Source of the DNA: CAVUEG01 sp963740525
GTDB taxonomy: Bacteria; Actinomycetota; Actinomycetes; Propionibacteriales; Nocardioidaceae
Direction of reading: 5' to 3'
NCBI GenBank assembly: GCA_963740525.1
Contig: CAVUEG010000006.1
Coordinates: forward strand, 434,001-498,000
Length of the DNA stretch: 64,000 nt
Below, one piece after another: positions 53,662 through 62,893 of this stretch. Every line of letters begins with the position of its first letter. Position 1 is the first letter of the stretch. The notes beneath the pieces are model-generated. The model saw only the letters and a program-made list of their open reading frames with translations, searched no databases and was not told where the DNA came from. The translations under genes were made by a program, and so were the position numbers.

Positions 53662-56070
53662 TCAGAGCTTCTCGACGGGGGCGTAGCGCAGCAGCAGCCG
53701 CTTGACGCCCTCGGAGCCGAAGTCGACCGACGCCACGGCCTGCTCCCCCACCCCGTCGACGCCGACGACGGTGCCGAGCCCGAAGGTGTCGTGCTGCACC
53801 CGGTCGCCGGGGTCCAGGGACGGGATCGGCCGGCCGGCCTTGGCCTTGGAGTCGGCATCCGCGCGGACCGCGGCCGTGCCGAAGCGGCGGTTGACCGCAC
53901 CGCGCGGGAGCTGAGGCATCACCGGGCGACCCCACGACGTCTGGGCCGCCTCGGTGCGCTGCCAGTCCACCAGGTCGACGGGCAGCTCGTCGAGGAAGCG
54001 TGAGGCCGGGTTGTGCGACGGGGCACCCCAGGCCGAGCGGACCACCGCACGTGAGACGTAGAGGCGCTCGCGAGCCCTGGTGACACCTACGTAGGCGAGG
54101 CGGCGCTCCTCCTCGAGCTCCGGCTGGTCGCCGAGGGCCCGGCTGTGCGGGAAGATCCCGTCCTCGAGCCCGGTCAGGAACACCGTCGGGAACTCCAGAC
54201 CCTTGGCCGTGTGCAGCGTCATCAGCGTGACCACGCCCCCGTCGGCACCCCCTTCGCCCTCGGGCTGGTCGGGGATCTGGTCCGAGTCCGCCACCAGCGC
54301 CACCCGCTCGAGGAAGTCCCGAAGCCCCGGCGGCTCCGGATCGGTGTCGGCCGGGTCCACCGAGGGGCCCGAGACCGGCTCGTCGGCGAACTCGCGCGCC
54401 ACCGCCACCAGTTCGGCGAGGTTCTCCACGCGGGTCTCGTCCTGCGGGTCGTCGGAGGTCTCGAGCTCCCCGAGATAGCCGCTGCGCGCGAGCGTGTGCT
54501 CGAGCACGACATCGGCACGCTCCCTCGCGTCGACCATCGACTGGAGCTCGTCGACCATGTCGACGAACGCCCGGATCGCGTTCAGGGAGCGGCTCGCGAT
54601 TCCCGGCGCCTCGTCGGCTCGGCGCAGCGCCTCCCAGAACGTCACCCGCTCGCGCTCGGCGAGAGCCTGGACGCAGGCCTCCGCCCGGTCGCCGATGCCC
54701 CGCTTGGGGGTGTTGAGCACGCGCCGAAGGGAGATCTCGTCGGCCGGGTTCACCAGCATCCGCAGGTACGCGAGGGCGTCCTTCACCTCGCGGCGCTCGT
54801 AGAACCGCACGCCGCCGACGACCTTGTAGGGCATCCCGACCCGGATGAAGACCTCCTCGAAGACCCGGCTCTGGGCGTTGGTCCGGTAGAACACGGCGAC
54901 GTCACCGGGGCGCGAGCGCTTCGAGTCGGTGAGCTTGTCGATCTCGCTCGCGACGAACCGCGCCTCGTCGTGCTCGTCGTCGCCGACATACCCCACGATC
55001 CGCTCCCCCTCGCCGGCATCGGACCAGAGGTTCTTCGGCTTGCGGCTGCGGTTGTGGCCGATCACGGCGTTCGCGGCAGTGAGGATCGTCTGCGTGGAGC
55101 GGTAGTTCTGCTCCAGCATGATCGAGGTGGCGTTGGGGAAGTCCTGCTCGAAGTCGAGAATGTTGCGGATGTTGGCGCCCCGGAAGGCGTAGATCGACTG
55201 GTCGGCATCGCCGACGACCATCAGCTCCGCGGGCTCGACGCGGGCGCGGTCCTCGGCGGTGTCGACGGCCGGCATCTCCGGGTCGTCGGCGCAGAGCTGG
55301 TGGATCAGGGCGTACTGCGCGTGGTTGGTGTCCTGGTACTCGTCGACGAGCACGTGCCGGAACCGACGCCGCCACGTCTCGCGCACCTCGGGGAATGCCT
55401 GGAACAGGTGCACGGTGGTCATGATCAGGTCATCGAAGTCCAGCGCGTTCGCCTCGCGGAGCCGCCGCTGGTAGAGGGTGTACGCCGCGGAGTACGCCTC
55501 CTCGAACTTGTTCTGGGTGTCCTTCGCGGCGTCCTCGGGATCCTTGAGCTCGTTCTTCGCGTTCGAGATCCAGTTGAGGACCGCCCGCGGCTGGTAGCGC
55601 TTCGGGTCGAGGTCCAGGTCCCGGCAGACCAGGGTGATCAGCCGCTTGGAGTCGGCCGCGTCGTAGATCGAGAAGCTGGACTTGAAGCCGAACTTGTCGA
55701 TCTCCTTGCGCAGGATCCGCACACACGACGAGTGGAACGTCGAGACCCACATGATCCGGGCCCGGCGCCCGACGAGCTCCTCCACCCGCTCCCGCATCTC
55801 CGCCGCGGCCTTGTTGGTGAACGTGATCGCCAGGATCGAGCCGGGGTGCGCGTCCCGCTCGGAGATCAGCCAGGCGATGCGGCGGGTCAGCACCCGGGTC
55901 TTGCCGGATCCGGCGCCCGCCACGACGAGCAGCGGGGCGCCCGAGTGCACGACCGCGGCCCGTTGCGGGTCGTTGAGCCCCTCCAGCAGGTCGTCCGCCG
56001 AAGGTCGCCGACGACCCCCGGATGCGGTCTCGGCGGACGGGGGTGCGGGGATCGGGAACAGCGCGCTCAT
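53662..56070 (-). CDS. pcrA: ATP-dependent DNA helicase PcrA/UvrD type
   Basis: An 802-residue superfamily 1A 3'-5' helicase for repair and replication-fork maintenance. Motif I is VVAGAGSGKTRVLTRRI near residue 49, motif II VDEYQDTNHAQ, motif III VGDADQSIYAFRGA, motif IV EQNYRSTQ, motif V VTLMTLHTAKGLEFPTVF and motif VI YVGVTRARERLY. The C-terminal ~70 residues are a Tudor-like RNA-polymerase-binding domain (PGDRVQHDTFGLGTVVGV), as in actinobacterial PcrA. Confidence 0.96.
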   Translation of the reverse strand: MSALFPIPAPPSAETASGGRRRPSADDLLEGLNDPQRAAVVHSGAPLLVVAGAGSGKTRVLTRRIAWLISERDAHPGSILAITFTNKAAAEMRERVEELVGRRARIMWVSTFHSSCVRILRKEIDKFGFKSSFSIYDAADSKRLITLVCRDLDLDPKRYQPRAVLNWISNAKNELKDPEDAAKDTQNKFEEAYSAAYTLYQRRLREANALDFDDLIMTTVHLFQAFPEVRETWRRRFRHVLVDEYQDTNHAQYALIHQLCADDPEMPAVDTAEDRARVEPAELMVVGDADQSIYAFRGANIRNILDFEQDFPNATSIMLEQNYRSTQTILTAANAVIGHNRSRKPKNLWSDAGEGERIVGYVGDDEHDEARFVASEIDKLTDSKRSRPGDVAVFYRTNAQSRVFEEVFIRVGMPYKVVGGVRFYERREVKDALAYLRMLVNPADEISLRRVLNTPKRGIGDRAEACVQALAERERVTFWEALRRADEAPGIASRSLNAIRAFVDMVDELQSMVDARERADVVLEHTLARSGYLGELETSDDPQDETRVENLAELVAVAREFADEPVSGPSVDPADTDPEPPGLRDFLERVALVADSDQIPDQPEGEGGADGGVVTLMTLHTAKGLEFPTVFLTGLEDGIFPHSRALGDQPELEEERRLAYVGVTRARERLYVSRAVVRSAWGAPSHNPASRFLDELPVDLVDWQRTEAAQTSWGRPVMPQLPRGAVNRRFGTAAVRADADSKAKAGRPIPSLDPGDRVQHDTFGLGTVVGVDGVGEQAVASVDFGSEGVKRLLLRYAPVEKL

Positions 56071-56136
56071 GTCCCGCCAACCCTACGGGCAGACGCCGAC
56101 CCTGCGGGGTGGCCGGTCACCTGCCCCGACCCTTTA

Positions 56137-56153
56137 TTGCACACAGGTTGCAA
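56137..56153 (+). promoter_or_regulatory. Nur-box-like site upstream of nickel transporter
   Basis: TTGCAC, five bases, then TTGCAA fits the Nur consensus tTGCaa-N5-ttGCAA known from Streptomyces. It ends 30 bases before the GTG of the NiCoT transporter, where a repressor would block the promoter. Nur represses nickel uptake when nickel is plentiful. No Nur gene is in the window. Confidence 0.65.
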
Positions 56154-56183
56154 CAAGGACTGCCTCGCTCCTACTATCGACAG

Positions 56184-57278
56184 GTGACTCCGACGACGAT
56201 CGACCGCCCCGCCCGTCGCAGGCTCACGGCGAACGAGCGGGGCAGCCTGTTCCGCACCCTCGGCTTCGTCCTCTTCCTGCATGTTGCCGGCTGGGGTCTG
56301 CTGCTCGGAGTGGTCGCACCTCACGGGTACCAGGTTGGCGGCAAGGTCCTCGGCGTCGGGCTGGGACTCACCGCCTACACCCTCGGCATGCGGCACGCCT
56401 TCGACGCCGACCACATCGCAGCCATCGACAACACCACCCGGAAGCTGATGTCGGAGGGCAAGCGCCCGATGAGCGTCGGCTTCTGGTTCAGCCTCGGCCA
56501 CTCGTCGGTGGTCTTCTTGATGGTCCTGGTGATCGCGCTCGGCGTACGCGCCGTCTCCCGTGGCATCGCCGGTGACGGCTCGACCCTGCAGCAGGTGACC
56601 AGCGTCTGGGGTACGACCATCAGCGGCTTCTTCCTGCTCACGATCGGGCTGATCAACCTGGCCGCCCTGATCGGCATCGTCCAGGTCTTCCGCGACATGA
56701 AGCAGGGCCAGTACGACGAGGAGGAGCTCGACCGCCAGCTCGACAAGCGTGGCTTCCTCAACCGGATCCTGCGGCCGGTGACCCGGGCGGTCTCGAAGCC
56801 CTGGCACATGTTCCCGGCCGGTTTCCTGTTCGGCCTCGGCTTCGACACCGTCTCCGAGATCGGGCTGCTCGTGATCGCAGGTGGCGCCGTGGCGGCGCAG
56901 CTGCCCTGGTGGGCCGTGCTCACCCTCCCGATCCTCTTCGCTGCGGGGATGTCGCTGCTCGACACCCTTGACGGCGCCTTCATGACTGTGGCGTACGGCT
57001 GGGCCTTCGCCCGCCCCGTCCGCAAGATCTACTACAACATCACCGTGACCGCGCTGACCGTCGCGGTCGCCCTGATCATCGGCGGCATCGAGCTGCTGGG
57101 GCTGCTGGCCGACAAGACCGGGATCGAGAACGGCCCGCTGGCCGCGATCGCCCATGTCGACCTGGAGTACGTCGGCTACGGGATCCTGGTCCTGTTCCTG
57201 CTCACCTGGGCCGTCTCGGTGACGATCTGGAAGGTCGGCCGGATCGACGAGCGCTGGAACAGCCACCTCTCGGGCTGA
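56184..57278 (+). CDS. Nickel/cobalt transporter, NiCoT family
   Basis: A 364-residue secondary transporter with eight hydrophobic segments. The metal-binding signature in helix 2 is RHAFDADHIAAIDN at about 70-83 (HX4DH). LGFDTVSEIGLL and GMSLLDTLDGAFM are the other two family motifs. GTG 56184 begins the protein; the upstream extension has no homology-like sequence. The Nur-like box supports nickel as substrate, although family members may also move cobalt, which mutAB would need for cobalamin. Confidence 0.93.
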   Translation: MTPTTIDRPARRRLTANERGSLFRTLGFVLFLHVAGWGLLLGVVAPHGYQVGGKVLGVGLGLTAYTLGMRHAFDADHIAAIDNTTRKLMSEGKRPMSVGFWFSLGHSSVVFLMVLVIALGVRAVSRGIAGDGSTLQQVTSVWGTTISGFFLLTIGLINLAALIGIVQVFRDMKQGQYDEEELDRQLDKRGFLNRILRPVTRAVSKPWHMFPAGFLFGLGFDTVSEIGLLVIAGGAVAAQLPWWAVLTLPILFAAGMSLLDTLDGAFMTVAYGWAFARPVRKIYYNITVTALTVAVALIIGGIELLGLLADKTGIENGPLAAIAHVDLEYVGYGILVLFLLTWAVSVTIWKVGRIDERWNSHLSG

Positions 57279-57293
57279 CTCACCAGGGGGTGC

Positions 57294-57944
57294 TCAGAGC
57301 AGGCGTCGGTCGGTCGCCCAGCGGGCGAGCTCGTGGCGTGAGGACAGCTGGAGCTTGCGCAGCACCGAGGACATGTGGGTCTCGACGGTCTTGATCGAGA
57401 TGAACAGCTCGCCCGCCACCTCCTTGTAGGCGTAGCCGCGTGCGATCAGCCGCATCACCTCACGCTCCCGCTCGGTCAGCCGGTCGAGGTCCTCGTCGAC
57501 CCGGGCCACCTCGATCGAGCCTGCGAAAGCGTCGAGCACGAACCCGGCCAGACGAGGTGAGAACACCGCGTCGCCCGAGGCGACCCTGTCGATCGCATCG
57601 ACCAGCTCGGGACCGGTGATGGTCTTGGTGACGTACCCGCGCGCCCCGCCGCGGATGGTGCCGATGACGTCCTCGGCGGCGTCGGAGACGGACAGCGCGA
57701 GGAACCTGGTGTCCGGGACCCTGCCGGCCACCCGGCGCATCACCTCGACGCCCCCACCGCCGGGCAGGTGCACGTCGAGGAGGACCACCTCGGGACGGTG
57801 CGCGAGCAGGGCCTGCACGGCCTCGTCCACGTCGGCCGCCTCGGCTACCACCCGGACCCGGTCACCGAGCTCCGCGCGCACCCCGGCCCGGAACATCGCA
57901 TGGTCGTCGACCAGCACGACCGTGTGCCCGCCGGCCGGGGTCAT
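57294..57944 (-). CDS. NarL/LuxR-family response regulator
   Basis: A 216-residue regulator. The receiver has DDH at 13-15 and phospho-Asp57 in LLDVHLPGG. A linker leads to the LuxR helix-turn-helix LTEREREVMRLIARGYAYKEVAGELFISIKTVETHMSSVLRKL. The start overlaps the kinase stop by 4 bases, so it is coupled. The partner kinase and the divergent PspC/LiaF-like proteins suggest a cell-envelope stress system. Confidence 0.94.
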   Translation of the reverse strand: MTPAGGHTVVLVDDHAMFRAGVRAELGDRVRVVAEAADVDEAVQALLAHRPEVVLLDVHLPGGGGVEVMRRVAGRVPDTRFLALSVSDAAEDVIGTIRGGARGYVTKTITGPELVDAIDRVASGDAVFSPRLAGFVLDAFAGSIEVARVDEDLDRLTEREREVMRLIARGYAYKEVAGELFISIKTVETHMSSVLRKLQLSSRHELARWATDRRLL

Positions 57945-59248
57945 GGGCTCACTCCCTGCTGGCTGGGTGGCGGCGGGGTGGTCGCCCTCGTCGTCGCGAT
58001 GCCCGGCAGGGAGAGCCGGACCTCGGTGCCCTCACCCGGCGAGGTGCGGACCTCGGCCACGCCGCCGTGGCGGGTGACCCGGTCCACGATGCTGTGGCTG
58101 ACCCCGCGCCGGTCCGCGGGGACCGCTGACGGGTCGAACCCGACTCCCCTGTCGCGGACGTAGACCTCGATCCCGCCGGCCACCTCGACGTACACGTCGA
58201 CCTGCGCCGCTCCCGAGTGCCGGGCCGCGTTCACCATCGCCTCTCGGGCGGCGAGCACCAGCGCCCGGGTGCGCTCCCCGACGGGCCCGTCGCCGACGGC
58301 GACCACCTCGACGGGCACTCCCCAGGTGTCCTCGACCTCGGCGGCGGCCGCCCTCAGGGCGCTGGCCACGGTGCTGTCGTCGCGTACGTCGGTGGCGAAG
58401 AGCCAGGCCCGCAGGTCGCGCTCCTGGGCGCGAGCGAGCTTCGCCACGGAGGCGCCGTCGCCGGCGTTCTTCTGGATCAGTGCGAGGGTCTGCAGCACCG
58501 AGTCGTGCAGGTGGGCTGCGACATCGGCGCGCTCCTGGGAGCGGATCCGTTCGGCCCGCTCGTCGGTCAGCTCTCCGGCCAGGCGAAACAGCCAGGGTCC
58601 GACCACGAGCCCCAGACCACCGACGCCGAGCACCCCGGCCAGCACGATCGTGCCGAGGCTCGAGATGCCGCCGTTGGTGACCGCGAAGACGACGAGCGCG
58701 ATGAGGAGCAGCGCCACCCCGGCCGCGATCCGCGTGTACGCCTGCCAGCCGCCCCGGCCGAGAACCAGCCGGAGCGGGTCCAGCCGGCCACTGCTGTCCA
58801 GCCAGCGTTCCTGCTGGGCGTCGTCGGCCTGACGCCAGAGCATCGCCAGTCCGGCGGCGCCGATGATCAGCGGCCAGACCAGCCAGCCCTGCCCGAAGAC
58901 CCCGCCGACCAGGACCAGGACGCCGATCCCGATGGCGCTCAGCGCGACGAGCTGTCCCGCGTCCTGGAACCGCCGGAACGGCCGAGGGCGGCGACCCTGG
59001 CGGGTCGCCGCAGCCAGACCCGGTGCGTCGTCGACGAAGCGGGCATCCGTCGGCAGCACCATCCACAGCCCGGCGTACACCATGGCACCGAGGCCACCGA
59101 GCGTCGTGGCGACCAGGAAGGCCACCCGGACCCAGAGGACCGGCACTGCGAGGTGGTCCGCCAACCCGGCACAGACTCCGCCCAGCAGGCGGTCGTTGCT
59201 GCTACGGGCCGCACGACGGGGCTCGGGGGCAGGCAGGGAGGCACTCAT
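57941..59248 (-). CDS. Histidine kinase with N-terminal PspC domain
   Basis: A 435-residue membrane kinase. Residues 15-70 form a PspC domain (NDRLLGGVCAGLADHLAVPVLWVRVAFL). Further membrane helices lie at about 100-117, 122-138, 175-192 and 200-222. The HisKA_3 dimerisation helix has AHLHDSVLQTLALI with phospho-His248. The ATPase has LVLAAREAMVNAARHSGA and DRGVGFDPSAV. The PspC domain in place of a separate sensor domain is typical of this actinobacterial kinase type. It probably responds to membrane or cell-wall stress. Confidence 0.92.
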   Translation of the reverse strand: MSASLPAPEPRRAARSSNDRLLGGVCAGLADHLAVPVLWVRVAFLVATTLGGLGAMVYAGLWMVLPTDARFVDDAPGLAAATRQGRRPRPFRRFQDAGQLVALSAIGIGVLVLVGGVFGQGWLVWPLIIGAAGLAMLWRQADDAQQERWLDSSGRLDPLRLVLGRGGWQAYTRIAAGVALLLIALVVFAVTNGGISSLGTIVLAGVLGVGGLGLVVGPWLFRLAGELTDERAERIRSQERADVAAHLHDSVLQTLALIQKNAGDGASVAKLARAQERDLRAWLFATDVRDDSTVASALRAAAAEVEDTWGVPVEVVAVGDGPVGERTRALVLAAREAMVNAARHSGAAQVDVYVEVAGGIEVYVRDRGVGFDPSAVPADRRGVSHSIVDRVTRHGGVAEVRTSPGEGTEVRLSLPGIATTRATTPPPPSQQGVSP

Positions 59249-59391
59249 GACCGCTCAATCGTCACACACCCCCGCACCCCTCACCATGAGGTGCAGCCCT
59301 GACAGAACCCCTAGAAGACCCGGGGTCGCGACGTGACGTTTCAGGGACTTCCCCGATGGTCGGCGGCGGCGGCAGACGCCACGCTTGAGAC

Positions 59392-60582
59392 ATGACAGAG
59401 ACATCCACCCAAGAAGGTCCCCCACCGGAGAACAGCTCCGCTACCGGACCTCGCGTGACCCGTGACCAGCTCCGTGACATCGAACGCCTCCGCCGCAGCA
59501 TGACCGACCGGAAGGTCGCCGGAGTCTGCGGCGGCCTCGGCCGTCACCTCGACATCGACCCGACCCTGGTCCGGGTGCTGTTCGTGGTGCTGGTCTTCTT
59601 CGGCGGCGCGGGCCTCCTGCTCTACGGCGCCCTCTGGCTCCTGGTCCCCCAGGACGGGAAGGAGACCGGCGAGCTGCACACGGTCCCCGCAACGCGGCGG
59701 ATCCTGGTCCTCGGCGCGCTGGTCGTGACCGCGCTCATCGTGCTCGGCAACTCGTGGGGCAACGTCTGGTTCCCCTGGCCGATCGCACTGCTGGCTCTCG
59801 TCGTGATGGCCTTCGTCGCCGGGCACGAGTCGCGCCTGGACCGTCAGGCGGCGCGAGTCCACGGCGACTCCGGACACCACGAACCGAGCCCGGATGGGGA
59901 GCAGGCGTTCTCGACCCCCGACGTCGCCGGCCCCGACCACCCCTCGGCACCCGTCCGGTCCGAGGAGCCGCCGCGTCCCCGTGGCCTGGCGCTCTTCGTT
60001 CCCACGCTCGCCCTGGTGGCGATCGCGCTCGGGCTCCTCGGCCTGTACGACGCGAACGGCGGCACCGTCGCCGACGGTGCCTACGGAGCTCTCGCCCTGG
60101 CCGTCGTGGGGGTGATGGCGATGGTGGCCGCGTTCTACGGGCGCGGCCTCGGCCTGGGCTTCCTGGGTCTCGTGGCCGGTGCTGCGATGATCGCCGGCTC
60201 CGCGCTAGGCGGGCTCCAGCACACGGGGGAACTCAGGTTCACTCCGACCGACGCAGCCGCGGTCCACGGTCAGTACGACCTGGACGCCGGCCAGCTCACC
60301 CTGGACCTCCGCGGCGTGCGCGACCTCGCCGCGCTGGACGGGCGGACGGTACGCATCGACGGCGCCGTGGGCGAGGTCCTGGTCCTGTTGCCGCCGGGGC
60401 TGGACCTCGACGTGACGGCCCGCGTCCGCGGCGCCGGCGACATCACCATCGACGGGAGGCAGACCGACGGCTGGAACCCCGTGCTCGCCACCACGATCCT
60501 CGGTGGTTCCGGCGTCCCTCGGGCCCGCCTCGACATCGTCCTCAACTTCGGTCAGATCCAGGTCAACAGGAGCGTCACATGA
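59392..60582 (+). CDS. PspC and LiaF-like C-terminal domain membrane protein
   Basis: A 396-residue protein. The PspC domain (about 33-92: RSMTDRKVAGVCGGLGRHLDIDPTLVRVLF) is followed by several membrane helices (about 100-150 and 198-270), with a hydrophilic Pro-rich loop in between (about 155-195). The last ~115 residues form a LiaF/toast-rack-like beta domain (GQYDLDAGQLTLDLRGV, then GRTVRIDGAVGEVLVLLP). LiaF-type proteins repress their two-component system until envelope stress. It is divergent from the kinase across a 143-base gap. Confidence 0.87.
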   Translation: MTETSTQEGPPPENSSATGPRVTRDQLRDIERLRRSMTDRKVAGVCGGLGRHLDIDPTLVRVLFVVLVFFGGAGLLLYGALWLLVPQDGKETGELHTVPATRRILVLGALVVTALIVLGNSWGNVWFPWPIALLALVVMAFVAGHESRLDRQAARVHGDSGHHEPSPDGEQAFSTPDVAGPDHPSAPVRSEEPPRPRGLALFVPTLALVAIALGLLGLYDANGGTVADGAYGALALAVVGVMAMVAAFYGRGLGLGFLGLVAGAAMIAGSALGGLQHTGELRFTPTDAAAVHGQYDLDAGQLTLDLRGVRDLAALDGRTVRIDGAVGEVLVLLPPGLDLDVTARVRGAGDITIDGRQTDGWNPVLATTILGGSGVPRARLDIVLNFGQIQVNRSVT

Positions 60583-60854
60583 GCACCCACCCAGTCCGGA
60601 CCGGTTACCTGGTCGAAGGCATCATCTTCCTCGGCGCAGCGCTCATCTGGGCACTCAACGCCGCCGACCTCGTCGACCTGGTGGAGCTACGCTGGCTGGT
60701 GCCGGTGCTGCTCATCCTGGCCGGGAGCGCCGGCCTCGCCTCCAGCGTCGCTGCCGGCGTCCGTCGCTCCCGCCAGGGCGTCACCGAAGCCCGACCGACC
60801 TACGCCGAGCCCCCCGCCGACACCGCTCCGATCACCCACCAGGAGGAGTCATGA
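60579..60854 (+). CDS. Small two-helix membrane protein in PspC cluster
   Basis: A 91-residue protein with hydrophobic segments at about 11-29 and 41-60 and a polar C-terminal tail of ~30 residues. There is no recognised family. The ATG overlaps the previous stop (ATGA), and its own stop overlaps the next PspC gene in the same way, so the three are translated together. It probably works with the PspC proteins in the membrane. Confidence 0.75.
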   Translation: MSTHPVRTGYLVEGIIFLGAALIWALNAADLVDLVELRWLVPVLLILAGSAGLASSVAAGVRRSRQGVTEARPTYAEPPADTAPITHQEES

Positions 60855-61072
60855 CCCAGCAGCCGAGCACCCCGCCCGGAGGCCAGCCCATGAAGCGACT
60901 CATCCGCACGCGCGACGACCGGTACGTCGCCGGCGTCTGCGGCGGGCTCGCCCGCTACTTCGGGGTCGACCCCACCCTGGTCCGGGTGATCGTCGTCGTG
61001 GCCACCCTGTTCGGTGCGCTGCTTCCCGCTATCGGCTATCTCGTAGCGTGGGCCATCGTTCCTGCCGAGTGA
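60851..61072 (+). CDS. Small PspC-domain protein
   Basis: A 73-residue protein that is almost entirely a PspC domain: RDDRYVAGVCGGLARYFGVDPTLVRVIVVVATLFGALLPAIGYLVAWAIV. It has a short hydrophilic N-terminus. It is the third PspC copy in this cluster, besides the kinase and the LiaF-like protein. AGGAGGAG lies five bases upstream of the ATG. Its last 37 bases overlap the 3' end of the converging GDPD gene. Confidence 0.87.
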   Translation: MTQQPSTPPGGQPMKRLIRTRDDRYVAGVCGGLARYFGVDPTLVRVIVVVATLFGALLPAIGYLVAWAIVPAE

Positions 61073-62207
61073 CGGTCGGCCCGCGGCGAACGGGAGGCCA
61101 GCCACTCGTCGCGGGCCTGCACGACGGTGTCGGCATGGTCGGTGAAGGCACCGTCCACCCCGGCGTCGAAGAACGCCATCGCCTCGGCCACGGCGTCACC
61201 CTTGGCGTAGGGGTCGTTTCCGATGCGGAAGTTCCGGGCCATGAACTGGTTCTCGTCGCGCAGCGTCCACACGTGGACCAGCAGGCCGCGAGCGTGGGCG
61301 TCGCCGACCAGGTGGCTGGGGTCGCCGGTGTTCCCGTCGGCGTCCCGCGGGAGCACGAGGTCCTTGTGCACGCCCACCGCGTCGGCGTACGTCGAGACGA
61401 AGTCGAGCCCGGCGGGCGTGACGAGGTCACGGTACGTGCGCGGGTCGCCGGACGCGACGAGGTCGCCGGGGCGCCCGCGGCGTCGACGAGCTGGACGAGC
61501 GGCACCTGGGTCTGCCGGTCCAGCTCCCGCAGGTTGCGGGTCTCGAAGGACTGGATGAACACCGGGGCGTTCGGGCGGTCGAGGTGGTGGCGGCGCAGGG
61601 AGCGCAGCAGTGGCTCCTCGAGGGGGAGCCCGATCGAGTCGAAGTAGCTGGGGTGCTTGGTCTCCGGGTAGACCCCGATCGCCGTGCCCCGGTGGTGACT
61701 CTCGCGTCGTGCGAGGTCGAGCACCTCCTCGAACGTCGGCACCTGGAACTGCCCGTCGTACCGGGTGTTGTCGGGCCGGACCTGCGGCAGCCTCTCCTTC
61801 GCGCGCAAGGTCCTGAGCTCGGCAAGGGTGAAGTCCTCGGTGAACCACCCCGTCTCCGCACGTCCGTCGATCACCTTGGTCGTCCTCCGGTCGGCGAACT
61901 CCGGGTGGTCCGCGACATCCGTGGTGCCCGAGATCTCGTTCTCGTGGCGGGCCACGAGCACACCGTCGCTCGTCGACACGAGGTCCGGCTCGATGTAGTC
62001 GGCGCCGAGCCGGATCGCCAGCCGGTACGACGCCAGCGTGTGCTCGGGGCGGTAGCCGGGCGCGCCCCGATGACCGATCACCAACGGCTCCCGCACCTGC
62101 GGCTCGTGGACGCCGGCAGACCAGGCTGGGGCGAAGGAGACGGACGACAGAGTCATGGCGAGGGCTCCTGCGAGGAGGGCGAGGTGGACTTTCCCGAGAG
62201 TCGGCAT
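61036..62207 (-). CDS. Exported glycerophosphodiester phosphodiesterase (frame disrupted)
   Basis: About 391 residues. It has a signal peptide at about 1-29. The GDPD TIM-barrel has GHRGAPGYRPEHTLASY (catalytic HR and E) and IEPDLVSTSDGVLVARHE (acid and His). The body is in the 62207 frame until near 61475, where one base seems missing; beyond it the frame GDLVASGDPRTYRDLV to DHADTVVQARDEWLA completes the fold. A missing C in the run at about 61474-61477 repairs it. It hydrolyses glycerophosphodiesters outside the cell. The 3' end overlaps the small PspC gene by 37 bases. Confidence 0.88.
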
Positions 62208-62278
62208 GGGTCGAGGCTCGCGAGCCCACGTGACGCCACCACGACTAGCCGGCAAACGGCGCGTGCAGACTGGGTGTC

Positions 62279-62818
62279 ATGGACCTCCGCCTCGGCACCC
62301 TCGAGCCACTGCCCGTCCACGACCGCGCTCACCTGCTTGCCGCTCCCGTGGCCTCCGCGTTGGCCGGCTGGACGCACGGTGACCAGGTCGGCGTGGTCGA
62401 GATCGACCCGGACCTGGCGGACACCGCGGCGCTGACCGCCGCCTACGGTCTGCCGTTGACGGCGAGCGCGAACTGCGTGGTCGTGGCCGGGCGCCGCGGC
62501 GGCGAGGAACGGGTCGCTGCCTGTGTCGTCCGTGCTGACACCCGGGCCGACGTCAACAACCTGGTGAAGCGGACCCTCGACGTGCGCAAGGCGTCGTTCC
62601 TGCCCATGGAGCGGGCCGTCGAGGCGACGGGGATGGAGTACGGCGGGATCACCCCGGTCGGGCTCCCCGAGGGCTGGCGGGTGCTGGTCGACGCCGCCGT
62701 CCTCGACCTCGCGGTGGCAATCATCGGTTCCGGCGTACGCCGGTCGAAGCTGCTGCTTCCCGGCAGGCTGCTGGCCGAGCTGCCCGGCGCCGAGGTCGTG
62801 GAGGGGCTGGGTCAGTGA
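62279..62818 (+). CDS. YbaK/EbsC-family aminoacyl-tRNA deacylase-like protein
   Basis: A 179-residue protein of the YbaK/ProX fold. The core NCVVVAGRRGGEERVAACVVRADTRADVNNLVKR is at about 62-95, and GGITPVGLP near 120-128 is the conserved glycine-rich loop. Members hydrolyse mischarged tRNAs such as Cys- or Ala-tRNA-Pro; the specificity here is unknown. ATG 62279 is used. It is divergent from the GDPD gene with a 71-base gap. Confidence 0.87.
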   Translation: MDLRLGTLEPLPVHDRAHLLAAPVASALAGWTHGDQVGVVEIDPDLADTAALTAAYGLPLTASANCVVVAGRRGGEERVAACVVRADTRADVNNLVKRTLDVRKASFLPMERAVEATGMEYGGITPVGLPEGWRVLVDAAVLDLAVAIIGSGVRRSKLLLPGRLLAELPGAEVVEGLGQ

Positions 62819-62893
62819 CCGTCCCGCTCGCAGCGGGGCCGCACGCCGGGTAATCGAGTGGCCGCGGGTGGCCGGACTCCGTAGCGTGGAGCG

